Assembly: GCA_024234325.1 (NCBI GenBank)
Contig: JACKOJ010000003.1
Coordinates: 62,001-126,000 of the forward strand
Length of the DNA: 64,000 nucleotides
Origin: Pseudomonadales bacterium
GTDB taxonomy: Bacteria > Pseudomonadota > Gammaproteobacteria > Pseudomonadales > Pseudohongiellaceae
Direction: 5' to 3'
Numbering within the stretch: the first letter of the stretch is position 1; each line of letters begins with the position of its first letter. A program made the translations under genes and the position numbers. The notes beneath the pieces were generated by a model. That model searched no databases and had not been told where the DNA came from. It saw only the letters and a program-made list of their open reading frames with translations. Of this stretch, positions 25,549 to 34,810 are shown piece by piece.

Positions 25549-26409
25549 ATGAGTAGCGGAAAAAGTTTACAGGTTATGGGCCCCATTGTTCCGGGTCGTG
25601 ATTTGACGGCTTACATCGCGTCAGTAAACAGTATTGCTGTCCTGACTCCGGAGCAGGAGCGGGAATTGGCCAACCAGTATTTCTACGAGAACAACGTGGA
25701 CGCTGCGCGCCAACTGGTGCTCGCGCATCTGCGCTTTGTGGTGCATCTGGCGAAAAGCTACGCCGGTTATGGCCTGTCCCAGGCTGACCTGATCCAGGAA
25801 GGCAACGTGGGCCTGATGAAGGCTGTGAAGCGCTTCAACCCGGAAGTCGGTGTGCGTCTGGTGTCCTTCGCGGTGCACTGGATCAAGGCCGAAATGCACG
25901 AGTTCATCCTGCGCAACTGGCGCATCGTGAAAATCGCCACCACCAAGGCCCAGCGCAAACTGTTCTTCAATCTGCGCAGCTCCAAGAAGACCCTGGGCTG
26001 GCTGAGCAATGACGAAGCCGAAGCCATGGCCAGTGATCTGGGCGTGGACGCCAAGACCGTCCGCCAGATGGAAGGCCGCATGAGCGCCTTCGACATGGCC
26101 TTTGATGCCGACCCCGAGGCCGACGACGATCTGGCCTACCGGTCTCCCGCCTACTATCTGGAGGACGACTCCTCCGATATGGCTGCCACCATTGAGGCAG
26201 AAGAGTGGGAAGACAACAAGAATGACAGCCTGTACATGGCAATGGACGGGCTGGACGAACGCAGCAAGGACATCATCGTCAGCCGCTGGCTGAGCGACGA
26301 GAAGGCGACTCTGCACGAGCTGGCCGCCAAGTACAACGTCTCTGCCGAGCGCATTCGTCAACTTGAGAAGAATGCCATGGAAAAGGTCAAAACCCTGATC
26401 CAGGCCTGA
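25549..26409 (+). CDS. rpoH: Heat-shock sigma factor RpoH (sigma-32)
   Basis: 286 residues. Directs RNA polymerase to heat-shock promoters. Region 2 shows HLRFVVHLAKSYAGYGL and DLIQEGNVGLMKAV; the RpoH box is QRKLFFNLR; region 4 is ATLHELAAKYNVSAERIRQLEKNAM, ending in VKTLIQA. I use the ATG at 25549 (MSSGKSLQV), with AAGG upstream, rather than a longer frame from 25486. A Rho-independent terminator follows. Stability is probably controlled by FtsH/DnaK as in relatives. Confidence 0.97.
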   Translation: MSSGKSLQVMGPIVPGRDLTAYIASVNSIAVLTPEQERELANQYFYENNVDAARQLVLAHLRFVVHLAKSYAGYGLSQADLIQEGNVGLMKAVKRFNPEVGVRLVSFAVHWIKAEMHEFILRNWRIVKIATTKAQRKLFFNLRSSKKTLGWLSNDEAEAMASDLGVDAKTVRQMEGRMSAFDMAFDADPEADDDLAYRSPAYYLEDDSSDMAATIEAEEWEDNKNDSLYMAMDGLDERSKDIIVSRWLSDEKATLHELAAKYNVSAERIRQLEKNAMEKVKTLIQA

Positions 26410-26427
26410 ACATTCTTCGCAGAGAAG

Positions 26428-26462
26428 AAGCCGCTGAGAGCAAACCCTTGGCGGCTTTTTTA
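26428..26462 (+). terminator. Rho-independent terminator after rpoH
   Basis: Stem AAGCCGC (26428-26434) pairs with GCGGCTT (26451-26457) across a 16-base loop, followed directly by a run of T residues. It starts 19 bases after the rpoH stop codon. Confidence 0.75.
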
Positions 26463-26512
26463 TTTGTGCATGGCACACACGACAAGAAGCACTTGCCGAC
26501 AGGAGAGCACCC

Positions 26513-26884
26513 ATGAATCATTTGTTTCTGGTACTGGCCGGAATCAACGGCTTCATCGCCGTGTCCCTGGGGGCATTCGCCGCTCATGGCCTCAAGAATG
26601 CCCTGAGCCCTGATCTGCTCGCCACTTTCCAGACCGGTGTGCAATACCACATGTATCACGCGCTGGCCCTGCTCGGTGTCGGCGTGCTCTCCCTGCACTT
26701 CCCGAACCAGGCACTGCTGAAGACTTCCGGTTACCTGTTTATGGCGGGCATCGTGCTGTTCTCCGGCAGCCTGTACGTACTGGCCCTCAGTGGCATCCGC
26801 TGGCTCGGTGCCATCACGCCGCTGGGCGGGGTGGCCTTCCTTGCCGGCTGGGCTCTGCTGGCCTGGTCCATGCTGCGCGCCTGA
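26513..26884 (+). CDS. DUF423 / YgdD-type inner-membrane protein
   Basis: 123 residues with four predicted membrane helices and the family start MNHLFLVLAGINGFIAVSLGAFAAHGLK. The conserved FQTGVQYHMYHALALL stretch marks it as DUF423 (E. coli YgdD-like). Function is unknown in the family. An AGGAG ribosome-binding site precedes the ATG. thiS follows after 7 bases, so the gene probably shares a transcript with thiS-thiG-trmB. Confidence 0.93.
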   Translation: MNHLFLVLAGINGFIAVSLGAFAAHGLKNALSPDLLATFQTGVQYHMYHALALLGVGVLSLHFPNQALLKTSGYLFMAGIVLFSGSLYVLALSGIRWLGAITPLGGVAFLAGWALLAWSMLRA

Positions 26885-26891
26885 GGACACC

Positions 26892-27092
26892 ATGCAGATT
26901 CACGTGAACGGAGAAGCCATGCAGTTGCCGGACGGTGCCACCCTGATGGACCTGCTGGCTGCGCTCAAACTGCTGGACGCCCGTGTGGCGGTAGAGCTGA
27001 ACCAGGAAATCGTGCCGCGCAGTCGGCACACGGAACAGGGCCTGCAGGACCAGGACCAGATCGAGATTGTGCACGCCATCGGTGGCGGCTGA
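26892..27092 (+). CDS. thiS: Sulfur carrier protein ThiS
   Basis: 66-residue ubiquitin-like protein. The C-terminus ends in Gly-Gly-Gly (HAIGGG), the terminal glycine being the site that is thiocarboxylated to deliver sulfur for the thiamin thiazole ring. The beta-grasp segments MQIHVNG, VAVELNQEIVPRS and DQIEIVHAI are recognisable. thiG follows at 43 bases. I see no thiamin-pyrophosphate riboswitch in the short gaps upstream. Confidence 0.95.
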   Translation: MQIHVNGEAMQLPDGATLMDLLAALKLLDARVAVELNQEIVPRSRHTEQGLQDQDQIEIVHAIGGG

Positions 27093-27135
27093 CGCACGTA
27101 TGCGACACCGCAGGTATTGAAACAGAAGGACAACC

Positions 27136-27924
27136 ATGAACTCCCATGACACCCCCCTGAACATCGCTGGCCGCGACTATCAGTCCCGGCTCATCGTCGG
27201 CAGCGGCAAATACGCCAGCTTTCAGCAGAACCTCGACGCCCTGGTCGCCAGCGGCGCCGAGATGATTACCGTGGCCATCCGCCGCGTGAACCTCGGCCAG
27301 AACAAGGACGAGCCGAGCCTGCTGGAGGTGATCTCGCCCGAGAAATACACCATTCTGCCCAACACCGCAGGCTGCTATAACGCCGCGGATGCCGTGCGCA
27401 CGTGTCGCATGGCACGGGAGCTGCTGGACGGACACAAACTGGTGAAGCTGGAAGTTCTGGGCGACCAGAAGACCCTGTACCCGAACGTCACCGAAACCCT
27501 GATTGCCGCAGAAGAGCTGGTCAAGGACGGCTTCGACGTCATGGTCTACACCAGCGACGATCCCCTGATTGCCAAACGCCTGGAAGAGATCGGCTGTGTT
27601 GCTGTCATGCCCCTGGGCGCGCCCATCGGCTCCGGTCTCGGCATCCGCAACCCCTACAACATCCGCATGATCCTGGAAAACGCCAAAGTGCCCATCATCG
27701 TGGACGCGGGCGTGGGCACCGCGTCCGACGCCGCCATTGCCATGGAACTGGGCTGCGACGGGGTTCTCATGAATACCGCCATCGCAGAAGCAAAAAACCC
27801 GGTGTTGATGGCCTCCGCCATGAAGCAGGCCGTTGCCGCAGGTCGCGAAGCCTGGCTGGCGGGCCGCATGCCACGACGCCTGTACGCCAGTGCGTCCTCT
27901 CCCATTGACGGCACTTTCTTCTGA
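27136..27924 (+). CDS. thiG: Thiazole synthase ThiG
   Basis: 262 residues. Forms the thiazole phosphate ring of thiamin from deoxyxylulose phosphate, dehydroglycine and ThiS thiocarboxylate. The TIM-barrel motifs SRLIVGSGKYAS, TVAIRRVNLGQ, PNTAGCYNAADAV, KLEVLGD, PLGAPIGSGLGI and VDAGVGTASDAAIAMELGCDGVLMNTAI (landmarks) carry the Schiff-base lysine and the phosphate-binding loops. Length typical. Paired with thiS; thiC and thiE are not in this window. Confidence 0.97.
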   Translation: MNSHDTPLNIAGRDYQSRLIVGSGKYASFQQNLDALVASGAEMITVAIRRVNLGQNKDEPSLLEVISPEKYTILPNTAGCYNAADAVRTCRMARELLDGHKLVKLEVLGDQKTLYPNVTETLIAAEELVKDGFDVMVYTSDDPLIAKRLEEIGCVAVMPLGAPIGSGLGIRNPYNIRMILENAKVPIIVDAGVGTASDAAIAMELGCDGVLMNTAIAEAKNPVLMASAMKQAVAAGREAWLAGRMPRRLYASASSPIDGTFF

Positions 27925-27946
27925 TTCGACGGACCCAGCACACAAT

Positions 27947-28657
27947 ATGACCGACATGCCCCCCGCGCCGGAGCAAGAGACTCCCGCGTTTCACCGCACC
28001 ATCCGCAGCTATGTCATCCGCGGAGGCCGCCTTACCCCATCCCAGCAGCACGCGCTGGAAACCCTGTGGCCCGTTTACGGCCTGGAGCCGGACAAACCCC
28101 TGAACCCCGCCCAGGTCTTCGGACGCCAGGCACCGCTGGTCATGGAGATCGGCTTTGGCATGGGCGACTCCCTGCTGGCGATGGCGAAAGCCCACCCGGA
28201 GACGGACTTCATCGGTGTCGAGGTTCACCGCCCCGGCGTTGGCCGCCTCCTGCACGAAATCGAAGCAAACCAGCTCCGGAACCTGCGCCTCTACTGCCAT
28301 GACGCCAAGGAAGTGCTGCGCGACTGCATCGCCGATGGCACCCTGAGCGGCATCCAGATTTTCTTTCCCGACCCCTGGCACAAGAAGAAGCACCACAAGC
28401 GCCGTCTCGTACAGGGTGGCTTTGTTGAAGAGATGCGACCGAAGCTTGCCATTGGGGGCAGGCTGCATATGGCTACCGACTGGGTGCCCTATGCCGAACA
28501 CATGATGGAAGTCATGAATGCTGCCACCCACTATCGCAATGCGGCTGGCCCGGGGCAGTATTCTCTCGACACCGGTCGCCCGCTGACCAAGTTCGAGAAA
28601 CGCGGCCACCGCCTCGGCCATGCGGTCCACGACCTGGTGTTCATCCGCGAGTCCTGA
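27947..28657 (+). CDS. trmB: tRNA (guanine46-N7)-methyltransferase TrmB
   Basis: About 236 residues. Methylates G46 in the tRNA variable loop. The SAM site is LVMEIGFGMGDSLL, followed by the family motif FPDPWHKKKHHKRRLV and the C-terminal TKFEKRGHRLGH. The start is ATG 27947 or 27956; a longer frame overlapping thiG is unlikely. It sits 22 bases after thiG, an order also seen in Pseudomonas, so it is probably co-transcribed. Confidence 0.96.
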   Translation: MTDMPPAPEQETPAFHRTIRSYVIRGGRLTPSQQHALETLWPVYGLEPDKPLNPAQVFGRQAPLVMEIGFGMGDSLLAMAKAHPETDFIGVEVHRPGVGRLLHEIEANQLRNLRLYCHDAKEVLRDCIADGTLSGIQIFFPDPWHKKKHHKRRLVQGGFVEEMRPKLAIGGRLHMATDWVPYAEHMMEVMNAATHYRNAAGPGQYSLDTGRPLTKFEKRGHRLGHAVHDLVFIRES

Positions 28658-28738
28658 TCCTCCCGACCCGACGTTTCATGACTTTGCCCTGAAAGCTGGG
28701 TATGCTCTGGGGACGCCTATTGGGCTCCGGGGGGAATC

Positions 28739-29926
28739 ATGACGCGTGTGCGGGGATATTTTCGTTCGCTGAACACTGTGCTGCTGGCTCTGCTGGGCCT
28801 GTCTGCCGCCCATGTCATACCCCTTCATGCCGCCGAGAATCCCGGCCTGCCCCGCACCATCGCCTGGTCTGCCTACCCCACCGGAACCGGCGGCTACAGC
28901 CAGGCCGTCGCCATCGGCAGCATTCTGCGCCGCGAATACGGCGTAAACCTGCGTGTGATTCCCGGCCGCAATGACGTCTCTCGCCTGGCCACCCTGCTGG
29001 CCGGTCGTGTGCACTTCTCCGCCGGCGGCTCCGAGGCTGTCTACGCGCAGGAAGGCGTGCTCAACTTCGCCGCCCGCACCTGGGGGCCTCAACCCCTGCG
29101 CGCCCTGATGTCGAACTATTCCGACAGTTGCTCCTTCACCGTGGCGACCGCCGCCGATGCCAATATCCGCTCGATCGAGGATGTGCGCGGCAAGCGCGTG
29201 ACCTGGGTGCAGGGTTCCCCCTCGCTGAACAACGCCCTGGCTGCGCTGCTGGCCTACGGCAATCTGACCTGGAACGATGTCGAGCGCGTCGAGGTCGGTG
29301 GGTATAACGCCTCTATCGAGGCCGTCATCAATAACCGCGCCGACGTGGTGGGCGGTGCCTGCAACTCCCCGCCCTTTCTGCGCCTGGAGGCGTCCCCGCG
29401 CGGGCTTCACTTCATCAGCTTCCCCCATGACAACACCGAGGCCGTGCAGCGTACACGCTCCCTGCTGCCCTGGTACGTGACCCATATTGCCACCGAGGGC
29501 CCCACCATTCCGCCGGAGGGAATTGAGGTATTTACCTCTGCCTATCCACTGCTGGTGGGCATGGACAGCGCCGACGACACCCTCGTCTACAACATGGTCA
29601 AGGTGATGCACGAACACTTCAATGAGTACAAGGACGCCGCCCCGGGTGCTGGCGGCTGGTTGATCTCGCGACAGAAGTTCGAGTCCGCCTTCATTCCCTA
29701 TCACCCCGCTGCCATCCGTTATTTCAGGGAAATCGGTGTGTGGACCGATGCCGCCGAGGCGACGCAACAAGCCAATCTGTATCGTCAGCAGGTTCTGCAT
29801 GAAGCCTGGCTCGCCTATCGCGAACATGCACCGGAAGACCCGCGCGAATTCTCCGCCGGCTGGCTGAAGGCACGGGAACAGGCACTGGCGGAAAAGGGTC
29901 TACTGACACTGGCCGAGAACATCTGA
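28739..29926 (+). CDS. TAXI-family TRAP transporter substrate-binding protein
   Basis: 395 residues with a Sec signal peptide (TVLLALLGLSAAHVIPLHA). The mature protein has the TAXI pattern GTGGYSQAVAIGSILRRE, GRNDVSRLATLLAGRVHFSAGG and a central segment ending in GKRVTWVQGSP. It should bind a carboxylate or small polar substrate in the periplasm and deliver it to the adjacent fused permease; the substrate cannot be told from sequence. The gap to the permease gene is 37 bases. With the permease it forms a two-gene transporter after trmB. Confidence 0.93.
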   Translation: MTRVRGYFRSLNTVLLALLGLSAAHVIPLHAAENPGLPRTIAWSAYPTGTGGYSQAVAIGSILRREYGVNLRVIPGRNDVSRLATLLAGRVHFSAGGSEAVYAQEGVLNFAARTWGPQPLRALMSNYSDSCSFTVATAADANIRSIEDVRGKRVTWVQGSPSLNNALAALLAYGNLTWNDVERVEVGGYNASIEAVINNRADVVGGACNSPPFLRLEASPRGLHFISFPHDNTEAVQRTRSLLPWYVTHIATEGPTIPPEGIEVFTSAYPLLVGMDSADDTLVYNMVKVMHEHFNEYKDAAPGAGGWLISRQKFESAFIPYHPAAIRYFREIGVWTDAAEATQQANLYRQQVLHEAWLAYREHAPEDPREFSAGWLKAREQALAEKGLLTLAENI

Positions 29927-29963
29927 CATCGACCCAACCGGGATCGCCCCAGAGAGCATTCTG

Positions 29964-31940
29964 ATGAACGTTGATCTGAACCAAGTCGAAGACAACGAAA
30001 CGCCCGCCCTCAGTCGTTACCGGGAGCTGAGTCCGCGCTGGCGAAGCGTCATGGCTCTGCTCACCACAGCCGCCACCCTGCTGGCAATCAATCAGATCTT
30101 CGGTCTGGATTTCCTGGTGGGCTACACCCTGCTCGACAGCCGTTACCTTTACCTCATCACCGGCATCATGCTCATCATGGTGTTCATCACCTTCCCGGCC
30201 ACTCCGCACAGCCGGGAATCCGTGCCCTGGTACGACCTGCTCATCATGGCCACCATCGCCCTCATCTTCGGCTACTTCGCCTGGCAGGCGGAACGCATCG
30301 TGCTGGAAGCCTGGGAGTTCGTGGCGCCCCCCGTCGGCATCGTGCTCGCCCTGATTACCTGGCCAATCATTCTGGAGGGGGGGCGACGCGCCGGAGGCGT
30401 GCCCATTTTTCTCATCGTCACCGTGCTCTCGCTCTACCCGACCTACTCTCATCTGCTGCCGGACGTGGTGGCAGGCATTGGCCTTCCCCTCGACGACGTG
30501 GCGATCTTTCATGTGCTGGGGGAAGAGAGTCTGTTTGGTCTGCCCATGCAGGCTTTTGCCCTGCTGGTGTTCGGCTTCCTGCTGTTCGGCGTATCACTGC
30601 AGTACACCGGGGGCGGCCCGTTCTTTATTCACTTTGCCTTTGCGCTGCTGGGACATATGCGTGGCGGGCCGGCCAAGGTGGCCATTTTTTCCAGCGGCCT
30701 GCTCGGGTCCATGAGCGGTGGGCCGGTCACCAATGTGCTGACCACCGGGCCGCTGACCATTCCGGCGATGCGCCGCACCGGCTTCAGCCGTCACTACGCC
30801 GCTGGCGTGGAGGCCTGCGCCTCCACGGGCGGCGTGCTGATGCCACCGATCATGGGGGCTACGGCGTTCGTGATGGCCAGTTTCATCGGCGTCAGCTATG
30901 TCACCGTCGCAGTGACCGCAATCGTCCCCTCGCTGCTGTATTTCTTCGGGCTGTTCGTTCAGATTGACGCCTACGCGGCTAAACACGAGCTGAAAGGCCT
31001 GCCGAAAGAGGAGCTGCCCCGGGTAGGCCAGGTCATGCGTGAGGGCTGGTACTTCCTGGCGGTGTTTTTCCTGCTGCTGTGGATGCTGGTCTATCTGCAG
31101 CAGGAGGCAACGGCACCCTTCTATGCCACGGCCCTGCTGCTGATCATCAATCAGTTCACGCCGCACAAACTGAGCTGGAACGGTTTTCTGCAACTGGTCG
31201 CGGCCACCGGCCGCCTGATGGCGGAGCTGGCGGGTATTCTCGCCGCCATCGGCCTGATCGTCGGTGCCCTGGCCGTCACCGGCATGGCGGGAACACTCGC
31301 CAATGACCTGGTCTATCTCGCAGGAGACAATGTGGTGGTGCTGTTGATCATGGGCGCGGTGACCAGCTTCGTGCTCGGTATCGGCATGACGGTGACGGCG
31401 GCCTATATTTTCCTGGCCATCATTCTCGCCCCGGCGCTCATCAACGCCGGCCTGAACCCGCTGGCCTCGCACATGTTCATCATGTACTGGGGCATGCTGA
31501 GCTTCATCACGCCGCCGGTGGCCCTTTCCGCCTTCGCCGCTGCCTCCGTTGCCCAGGCCTCGCCCATGCGGGTGGGCTTGGAGTCGATGCGCCTGGGCGC
31601 CATCATCTACTTCATTCCCTTCTTCTTTGTGTTCAACCCGGCAATGCTGCTGCAGGGTACGGCAGCGGAAATTCTGCCGGTGCTGGTGACCGCCGTGATT
31701 GGTGTCACCCTGGTCTCCGGGGCGCTGCAGGGATACCTGATAGGATTTGGTTCACTCGGGGCCGGTGTGCCCGGCATTTTGATCCGGGGGCTGATCGCAG
31801 TCGGTGGGCTGGTCTTTGCGGTTCCCGGTGGCGGTTTGCTGGGATTGAGCCAGCTCTGGCTGGCAGTCGTCGCCTGCGGGCTCAGCGCCTGCGGGATCGG
31901 CCTGGCACTTCTGCAGCGACGCTCGGCAACCACTGCCTGA
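29964..31940 (+). CDS. TRAP transporter permease, fused small (4TM) and large (12TM) subunits
   Basis: 658 residues, strongly hydrophobic, with about 15-16 predicted membrane helices. The N-terminal ~170 residues correspond to the DctQ-like module and the remainder to the DctM-like module, the fusion typical of TAXI systems. Recognisable stretches include GPAKVAIFSSGLLGSMSGGPVTNVL and EACASTGGVLMPPIMGATAFVMA (landmarks), where the substrate and cation sites lie in the family. Transport is driven by a sodium or proton gradient. Its partner is the upstream TAXI binding protein. It converges on the ygjP-type gene. Confidence 0.93.
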   Translation: MNVDLNQVEDNETPALSRYRELSPRWRSVMALLTTAATLLAINQIFGLDFLVGYTLLDSRYLYLITGIMLIMVFITFPATPHSRESVPWYDLLIMATIALIFGYFAWQAERIVLEAWEFVAPPVGIVLALITWPIILEGGRRAGGVPIFLIVTVLSLYPTYSHLLPDVVAGIGLPLDDVAIFHVLGEESLFGLPMQAFALLVFGFLLFGVSLQYTGGGPFFIHFAFALLGHMRGGPAKVAIFSSGLLGSMSGGPVTNVLTTGPLTIPAMRRTGFSRHYAAGVEACASTGGVLMPPIMGATAFVMASFIGVSYVTVAVTAIVPSLLYFFGLFVQIDAYAAKHELKGLPKEELPRVGQVMREGWYFLAVFFLLLWMLVYLQQEATAPFYATALLLIINQFTPHKLSWNGFLQLVAATGRLMAELAGILAAIGLIVGALAVTGMAGTLANDLVYLAGDNVVVLLIMGAVTSFVLGIGMTVTAAYIFLAIILAPALINAGLNPLASHMFIMYWGMLSFITPPVALSAFAAASVAQASPMRVGLESMRLGAIIYFIPFFFVFNPAMLLQGTAAEILPVLVTAVIGVTLVSGALQGYLIGFGSLGAGVPGILIRGLIAVGGLVFAVPGGGLLGLSQLWLAVVACGLSACGIGLALLQRRSATTA

Positions 31941-31958
31941 AACGAGGCGCGGGAGCAC

Positions 31959-32720
31959 TCAGAGCCAGAGCCGGTGTTCGTGCTTGCGCAGCCATTTGAC
32001 GTAGGTGCGGTAGTCGGGGCAGACCGAGGCCACCAGTGCCCAGAACTGCGCGGAATGATTCATGACCCGCAGATGACTGACCTCATGGCAGATCATGTAG
32101 TCCACAATGGCATCGGGTGCCAGCATGATCAGCCAGTTGAACTGGATACGTCCGCTTGACGTGCAGTGGCCCCATTTGGTTTTGGTCTTGCGAAACACGA
32201 CCTCCCGAAGCTTGTCGCCGACGCCGAGATAGTCTGCCAGTGCCCGGGTTCGTGCCGGCAGTACAGCCTGGGCCTGTGCCAGCAGGCAACGCTGCAGCGC
32301 CCGGCCTGGCCCGGCACCCGATGGGTCGCGGCAGAAGAGCACAAATTCGGATTCCGTGGTTTCGATGGACTCTCGTGTCGCGCGCAGCAGGCGCACGCGC
32401 AGGGTACGTCCCTTGTAGAAGATGGAACCGCCATCGCTCAGATCAAGACGCTGCGCATCCTGCTGCGCCTTCCTGTTGAGCTGCCGCTGAATCCATTCCC
32501 GATGGCTGTCGACAAAGCGACCTATCTCCCGCTCACTGACGAAGAGCGGCGCACGCACCTCCACCTTTTCGTGACGGACATGAATCACCATGGTCTTGCG
32601 CCGGCTGCGCACTACCTGATACTCCACCACTGGCGTCGTCGCCACTTTCGCGGCGGCGTCCTGCGGATGCGCGGTCAGCGCTTTTGGGGGCTGGTTTGAA
32701 TGTGTCATGAATTGACGCAT
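31959..32720 (-). CDS. YgjP-type (DUF45) zinc metallopeptidase
   Basis: About 253 residues. The active-site motif is CHEVSHLRVMNHSAQFW, i.e. HExxH with a third His nine residues on, typical of the DUF45/YgjP (SprT-like) group. Conserved family segments KWGHCTSSGRIQFNW and RALADYLGVGDKLREVVFRKTK (landmarks) are present. The cellular role of the family is not established. The longest frame starts with TTG (32729); ATG at 32720 or 32708 is more likely. It is divergent from cmoA with a ~90-base gap that must hold both promoters. Confidence 0.88.
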   Translation of the reverse strand: MRQFMTHSNQPPKALTAHPQDAAAKVATTPVVEYQVVRSRRKTMVIHVRHEKVEVRAPLFVSEREIGRFVDSHREWIQRQLNRKAQQDAQRLDLSDGGSIFYKGRTLRVRLLRATRESIETTESEFVLFCRDPSGAGPGRALQRCLLAQAQAVLPARTRALADYLGVGDKLREVVFRKTKTKWGHCTSSGRIQFNWLIMLAPDAIVDYMICHEVSHLRVMNHSAQFWALVASVCPDYRTYVKWLRKHEHRLWL

Positions 32721-32812
32721 AATACGCAAAACCTGAATCGGCAGAAACCTCCACGCGGATACACCGTCTTCTTTTCACTCCCGGTCGACAACCTCTTTCC
32801 GGGATCGACACT

Positions 32813-33544
32813 ATGAACAAGCCATCACAAGACCGCATTTATTCCAGCGTACAACCACGTTCGGACTTCGTGTTCGACGACCGGGTTGCCGAAGTCTTTA
32901 CCGACATGATCAACCGCTCGGTGCCAGGTTATGCGACGATCATTTCCATGATCGGTGTGCTGGCCGACCGCTACTGCACGCACGGCTCCTGCGTTTATGA
33001 TCTTGGTTGCTCACTGGGTGGCGCGGCGATGTCCATGGCGCACCATATCCATCACCACGACTATCAGCTCATCGCCGTGGACAACTCCCCCGCCATGATC
33101 GATCGCTTCCAGGCGGCACTGAATTCCTCGCCGCCCCCCCTGCCCATCACACTGCAATGTGCCGACCTGTGCGAGACCGAGATTCGGGACGCCTCCGTCG
33201 TCGTGCTGAACTTCACCCTGCAGTTCATTGCCCCGGAACGCCGGGAGGCGCTGATGCAGCGTATCTGCCAGGGCATGCGCCCGGGGGGCATTCTGATTCT
33301 CTCCGAGAAAATCAGGCTGCCGGACATGGCGATGAATGAGCTGCTGATCGATATGTACCACCAGTTCAAACAGGTGCAGGGTTACTCTGAACTGGAGATC
33401 AGCCAGAAACGTTCCGCGCTGGAGAACGTGCTGATTCCGGAAACCCTGGAGTCGCACAAGTCCCGCCTGCTCGCCGCCGGTTTCCGGACAGCAGACACCT
33501 GGTTCCAGTGCTTCAATTTTGCCTCGATGATTGCCATTAAATAA
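32813..33544 (+). CDS. cmoA: Carboxy-SAM synthase CmoA
   Basis: 243 residues. Converts SAM and prephenate into carboxy-SAM, used to modify wobble uridine 34 of tRNAs. Motif I is VYDLGCSLGGAAMSM; QPRSDFVFDDRVAEVF near the N-terminus and SEKIRLPD further on are typical. The stop overlaps the cmoB start by one base (TAATG), so the two enzymes are made from one transcript. Confidence 0.97.
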   Translation: MNKPSQDRIYSSVQPRSDFVFDDRVAEVFTDMINRSVPGYATIISMIGVLADRYCTHGSCVYDLGCSLGGAAMSMAHHIHHHDYQLIAVDNSPAMIDRFQAALNSSPPPLPITLQCADLCETEIRDASVVVLNFTLQFIAPERREALMQRICQGMRPGGILILSEKIRLPDMAMNELLIDMYHQFKQVQGYSELEISQKRSALENVLIPETLESHKSRLLAAGFRTADTWFQCFNFASMIAIK

Positions 33545-34524
33545 TGCTTCCCATTGCCTACGCCAACTTTCCGGGGCTTGTCGCCTCCTCGCCGCTTGAG
33601 CCCCTGCTGCGTTTCAGCCGTGCCGACTGGTTCGGCAGCCGCAATAACGGTGACTACCCGAAGTGGCGCGATGCATTGCAGGCGATGCCGGAACTGGCGC
33701 CCGGGAGTATCGATCTGCTCAATGCCGTGCGCATAGGCAGTCGCACCGACTGCTCGCCCGAACAGCAGCAACAGCTCCGACGCGCACTGGAGGTCATGAT
33801 TCCCTGGCGCAAAGGACCGTTCTCCCTGTTTGGTGTGGATATCGACACCGAATGGCGTTCGGACTGGAAATGGGATCGTTTGCGGGAGCACATCAGCCCG
33901 CTGCAGGGGCGTACCATTCTGGATGTAGGCAGCGGCAATGGTTACCACTGCTTCCGGATGGCGGGCGCAGGGGCGCGCCTGGCTGTCGGTGTGGACACCC
34001 AGCTCGCCTACGCCATGCAGTTCCAGGCCGTGAAACGCTATGTGCCGGACGCCCCGGTCTTTGTGCTGCCGAACACCTTCGAATCCCTGCTCGATTCCCT
34101 GGGCGAGGAGCCGGAGTCATTTGATACCGTATTCTCCATGGGGGTGCTCTATCACCGCCGCTCTCCCATAGATCACCTGCTGCAACTGAAGAGCTGTCTG
34201 CGCCCCGGCGGCGAACTTGTACTGGAAACCCTGATTGTGGATGGCGCGGAAGGCTATGCCCTGACCCCTCACGACCGTTACAGCCGCATGCCCAATGTGT
34301 GGTTCCTGCCGTCCTGCGATACCGCCGTGAACTGGCTGCAGCGCTGCGGTTATACCAATCCCCGCGTTGTCGACGTCAACGTCACATCACTTCAGGAACA
34401 GCGTACGACGGACTGGATGCGCTTCCAGTCTCTTGTGGATTGCCTTGATCCGGACGACCATTCCCGAACCGTAGAGGGTCTTCCAGCGCCAAAACGTGCC
34501 GTTTTCGTTGCCACCAAACCCTGA
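33544..34524 (+). CDS. cmoB: tRNA U34 carboxymethyltransferase CmoB
   Basis: 326 residues. Transfers the carboxymethyl group of carboxy-SAM to 5-hydroxyuridine at position 34 of tRNA, giving cmo5U. The SAM-binding motif is ILDVGSGNGYHCFRMAGAGA; DIDTEWRSDWKWDR and SMGVLYHRRSPIDHL are family landmarks. Length typical. A strong terminator follows directly. Confidence 0.97.
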   Translation: MLPIAYANFPGLVASSPLEPLLRFSRADWFGSRNNGDYPKWRDALQAMPELAPGSIDLLNAVRIGSRTDCSPEQQQQLRRALEVMIPWRKGPFSLFGVDIDTEWRSDWKWDRLREHISPLQGRTILDVGSGNGYHCFRMAGAGARLAVGVDTQLAYAMQFQAVKRYVPDAPVFVLPNTFESLLDSLGEEPESFDTVFSMGVLYHRRSPIDHLLQLKSCLRPGGELVLETLIVDGAEGYALTPHDRYSRMPNVWFLPSCDTAVNWLQRCGYTNPRVVDVNVTSLQEQRTTDWMRFQSLVDCLDPDDHSRTVEGLPAPKRAVFVATKP

Positions 34525-34525
34525 C

Positions 34526-34567
34526 AGCCGGGGCGCGAAAAAGAGCAAAGGTGCCCCGGCTCGTTTT
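34526..34567 (+). terminator. Rho-independent terminator after cmoB
   Basis: AGCCGGGGC (34526-34534) pairs perfectly with GCCCCGGCT (34553-34561) across an 18-base loop and is followed by CGTTTT. It begins two bases after the cmoB stop. Confidence 0.8.
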
Positions 34568-34702
34568 AATTGGCGACTGGAATAAGCAGTTCAGAAACGC
34601 GGCCTCTCCCCCTAAATCCCCGGATCGGCACACCCAGGAAGGGTGATTTCCCACCTCATACGCCCTATTGCGGGTCAATCGCCCCATGCTTGAGCATTTT
34701 GG

Positions 34703-34731
34703 TTGACGGGCCAGTTGATTTCAGTTATCAC
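34703..34731 (+). promoter_or_regulatory. Candidate sigma-70 promoter of the RAYT gene
   Basis: TTGACG (34703-34708), 17-base spacer, TATCAC (34726-34731), about 80 bases before the ATG at 34811. The rest of the 286-base gap after cmoB holds only the cmoB terminator and a more AT-rich leader. Confidence 0.45.
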
Positions 34732-34810
34732 TATGGGCCGAAGTAGGGTCATCTCTAACTCGATTACCAGTTGCATAATAATTCAAAAAATAGAAACCGG
34801 GAAAATAAAA

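Noticed and set aside
26410..26512. Possible thiamin-pyrophosphate riboswitch ahead of the thiS-thiG block
   Set aside because: No THI-box-like conserved segments; the gap holds only the rpoH terminator.
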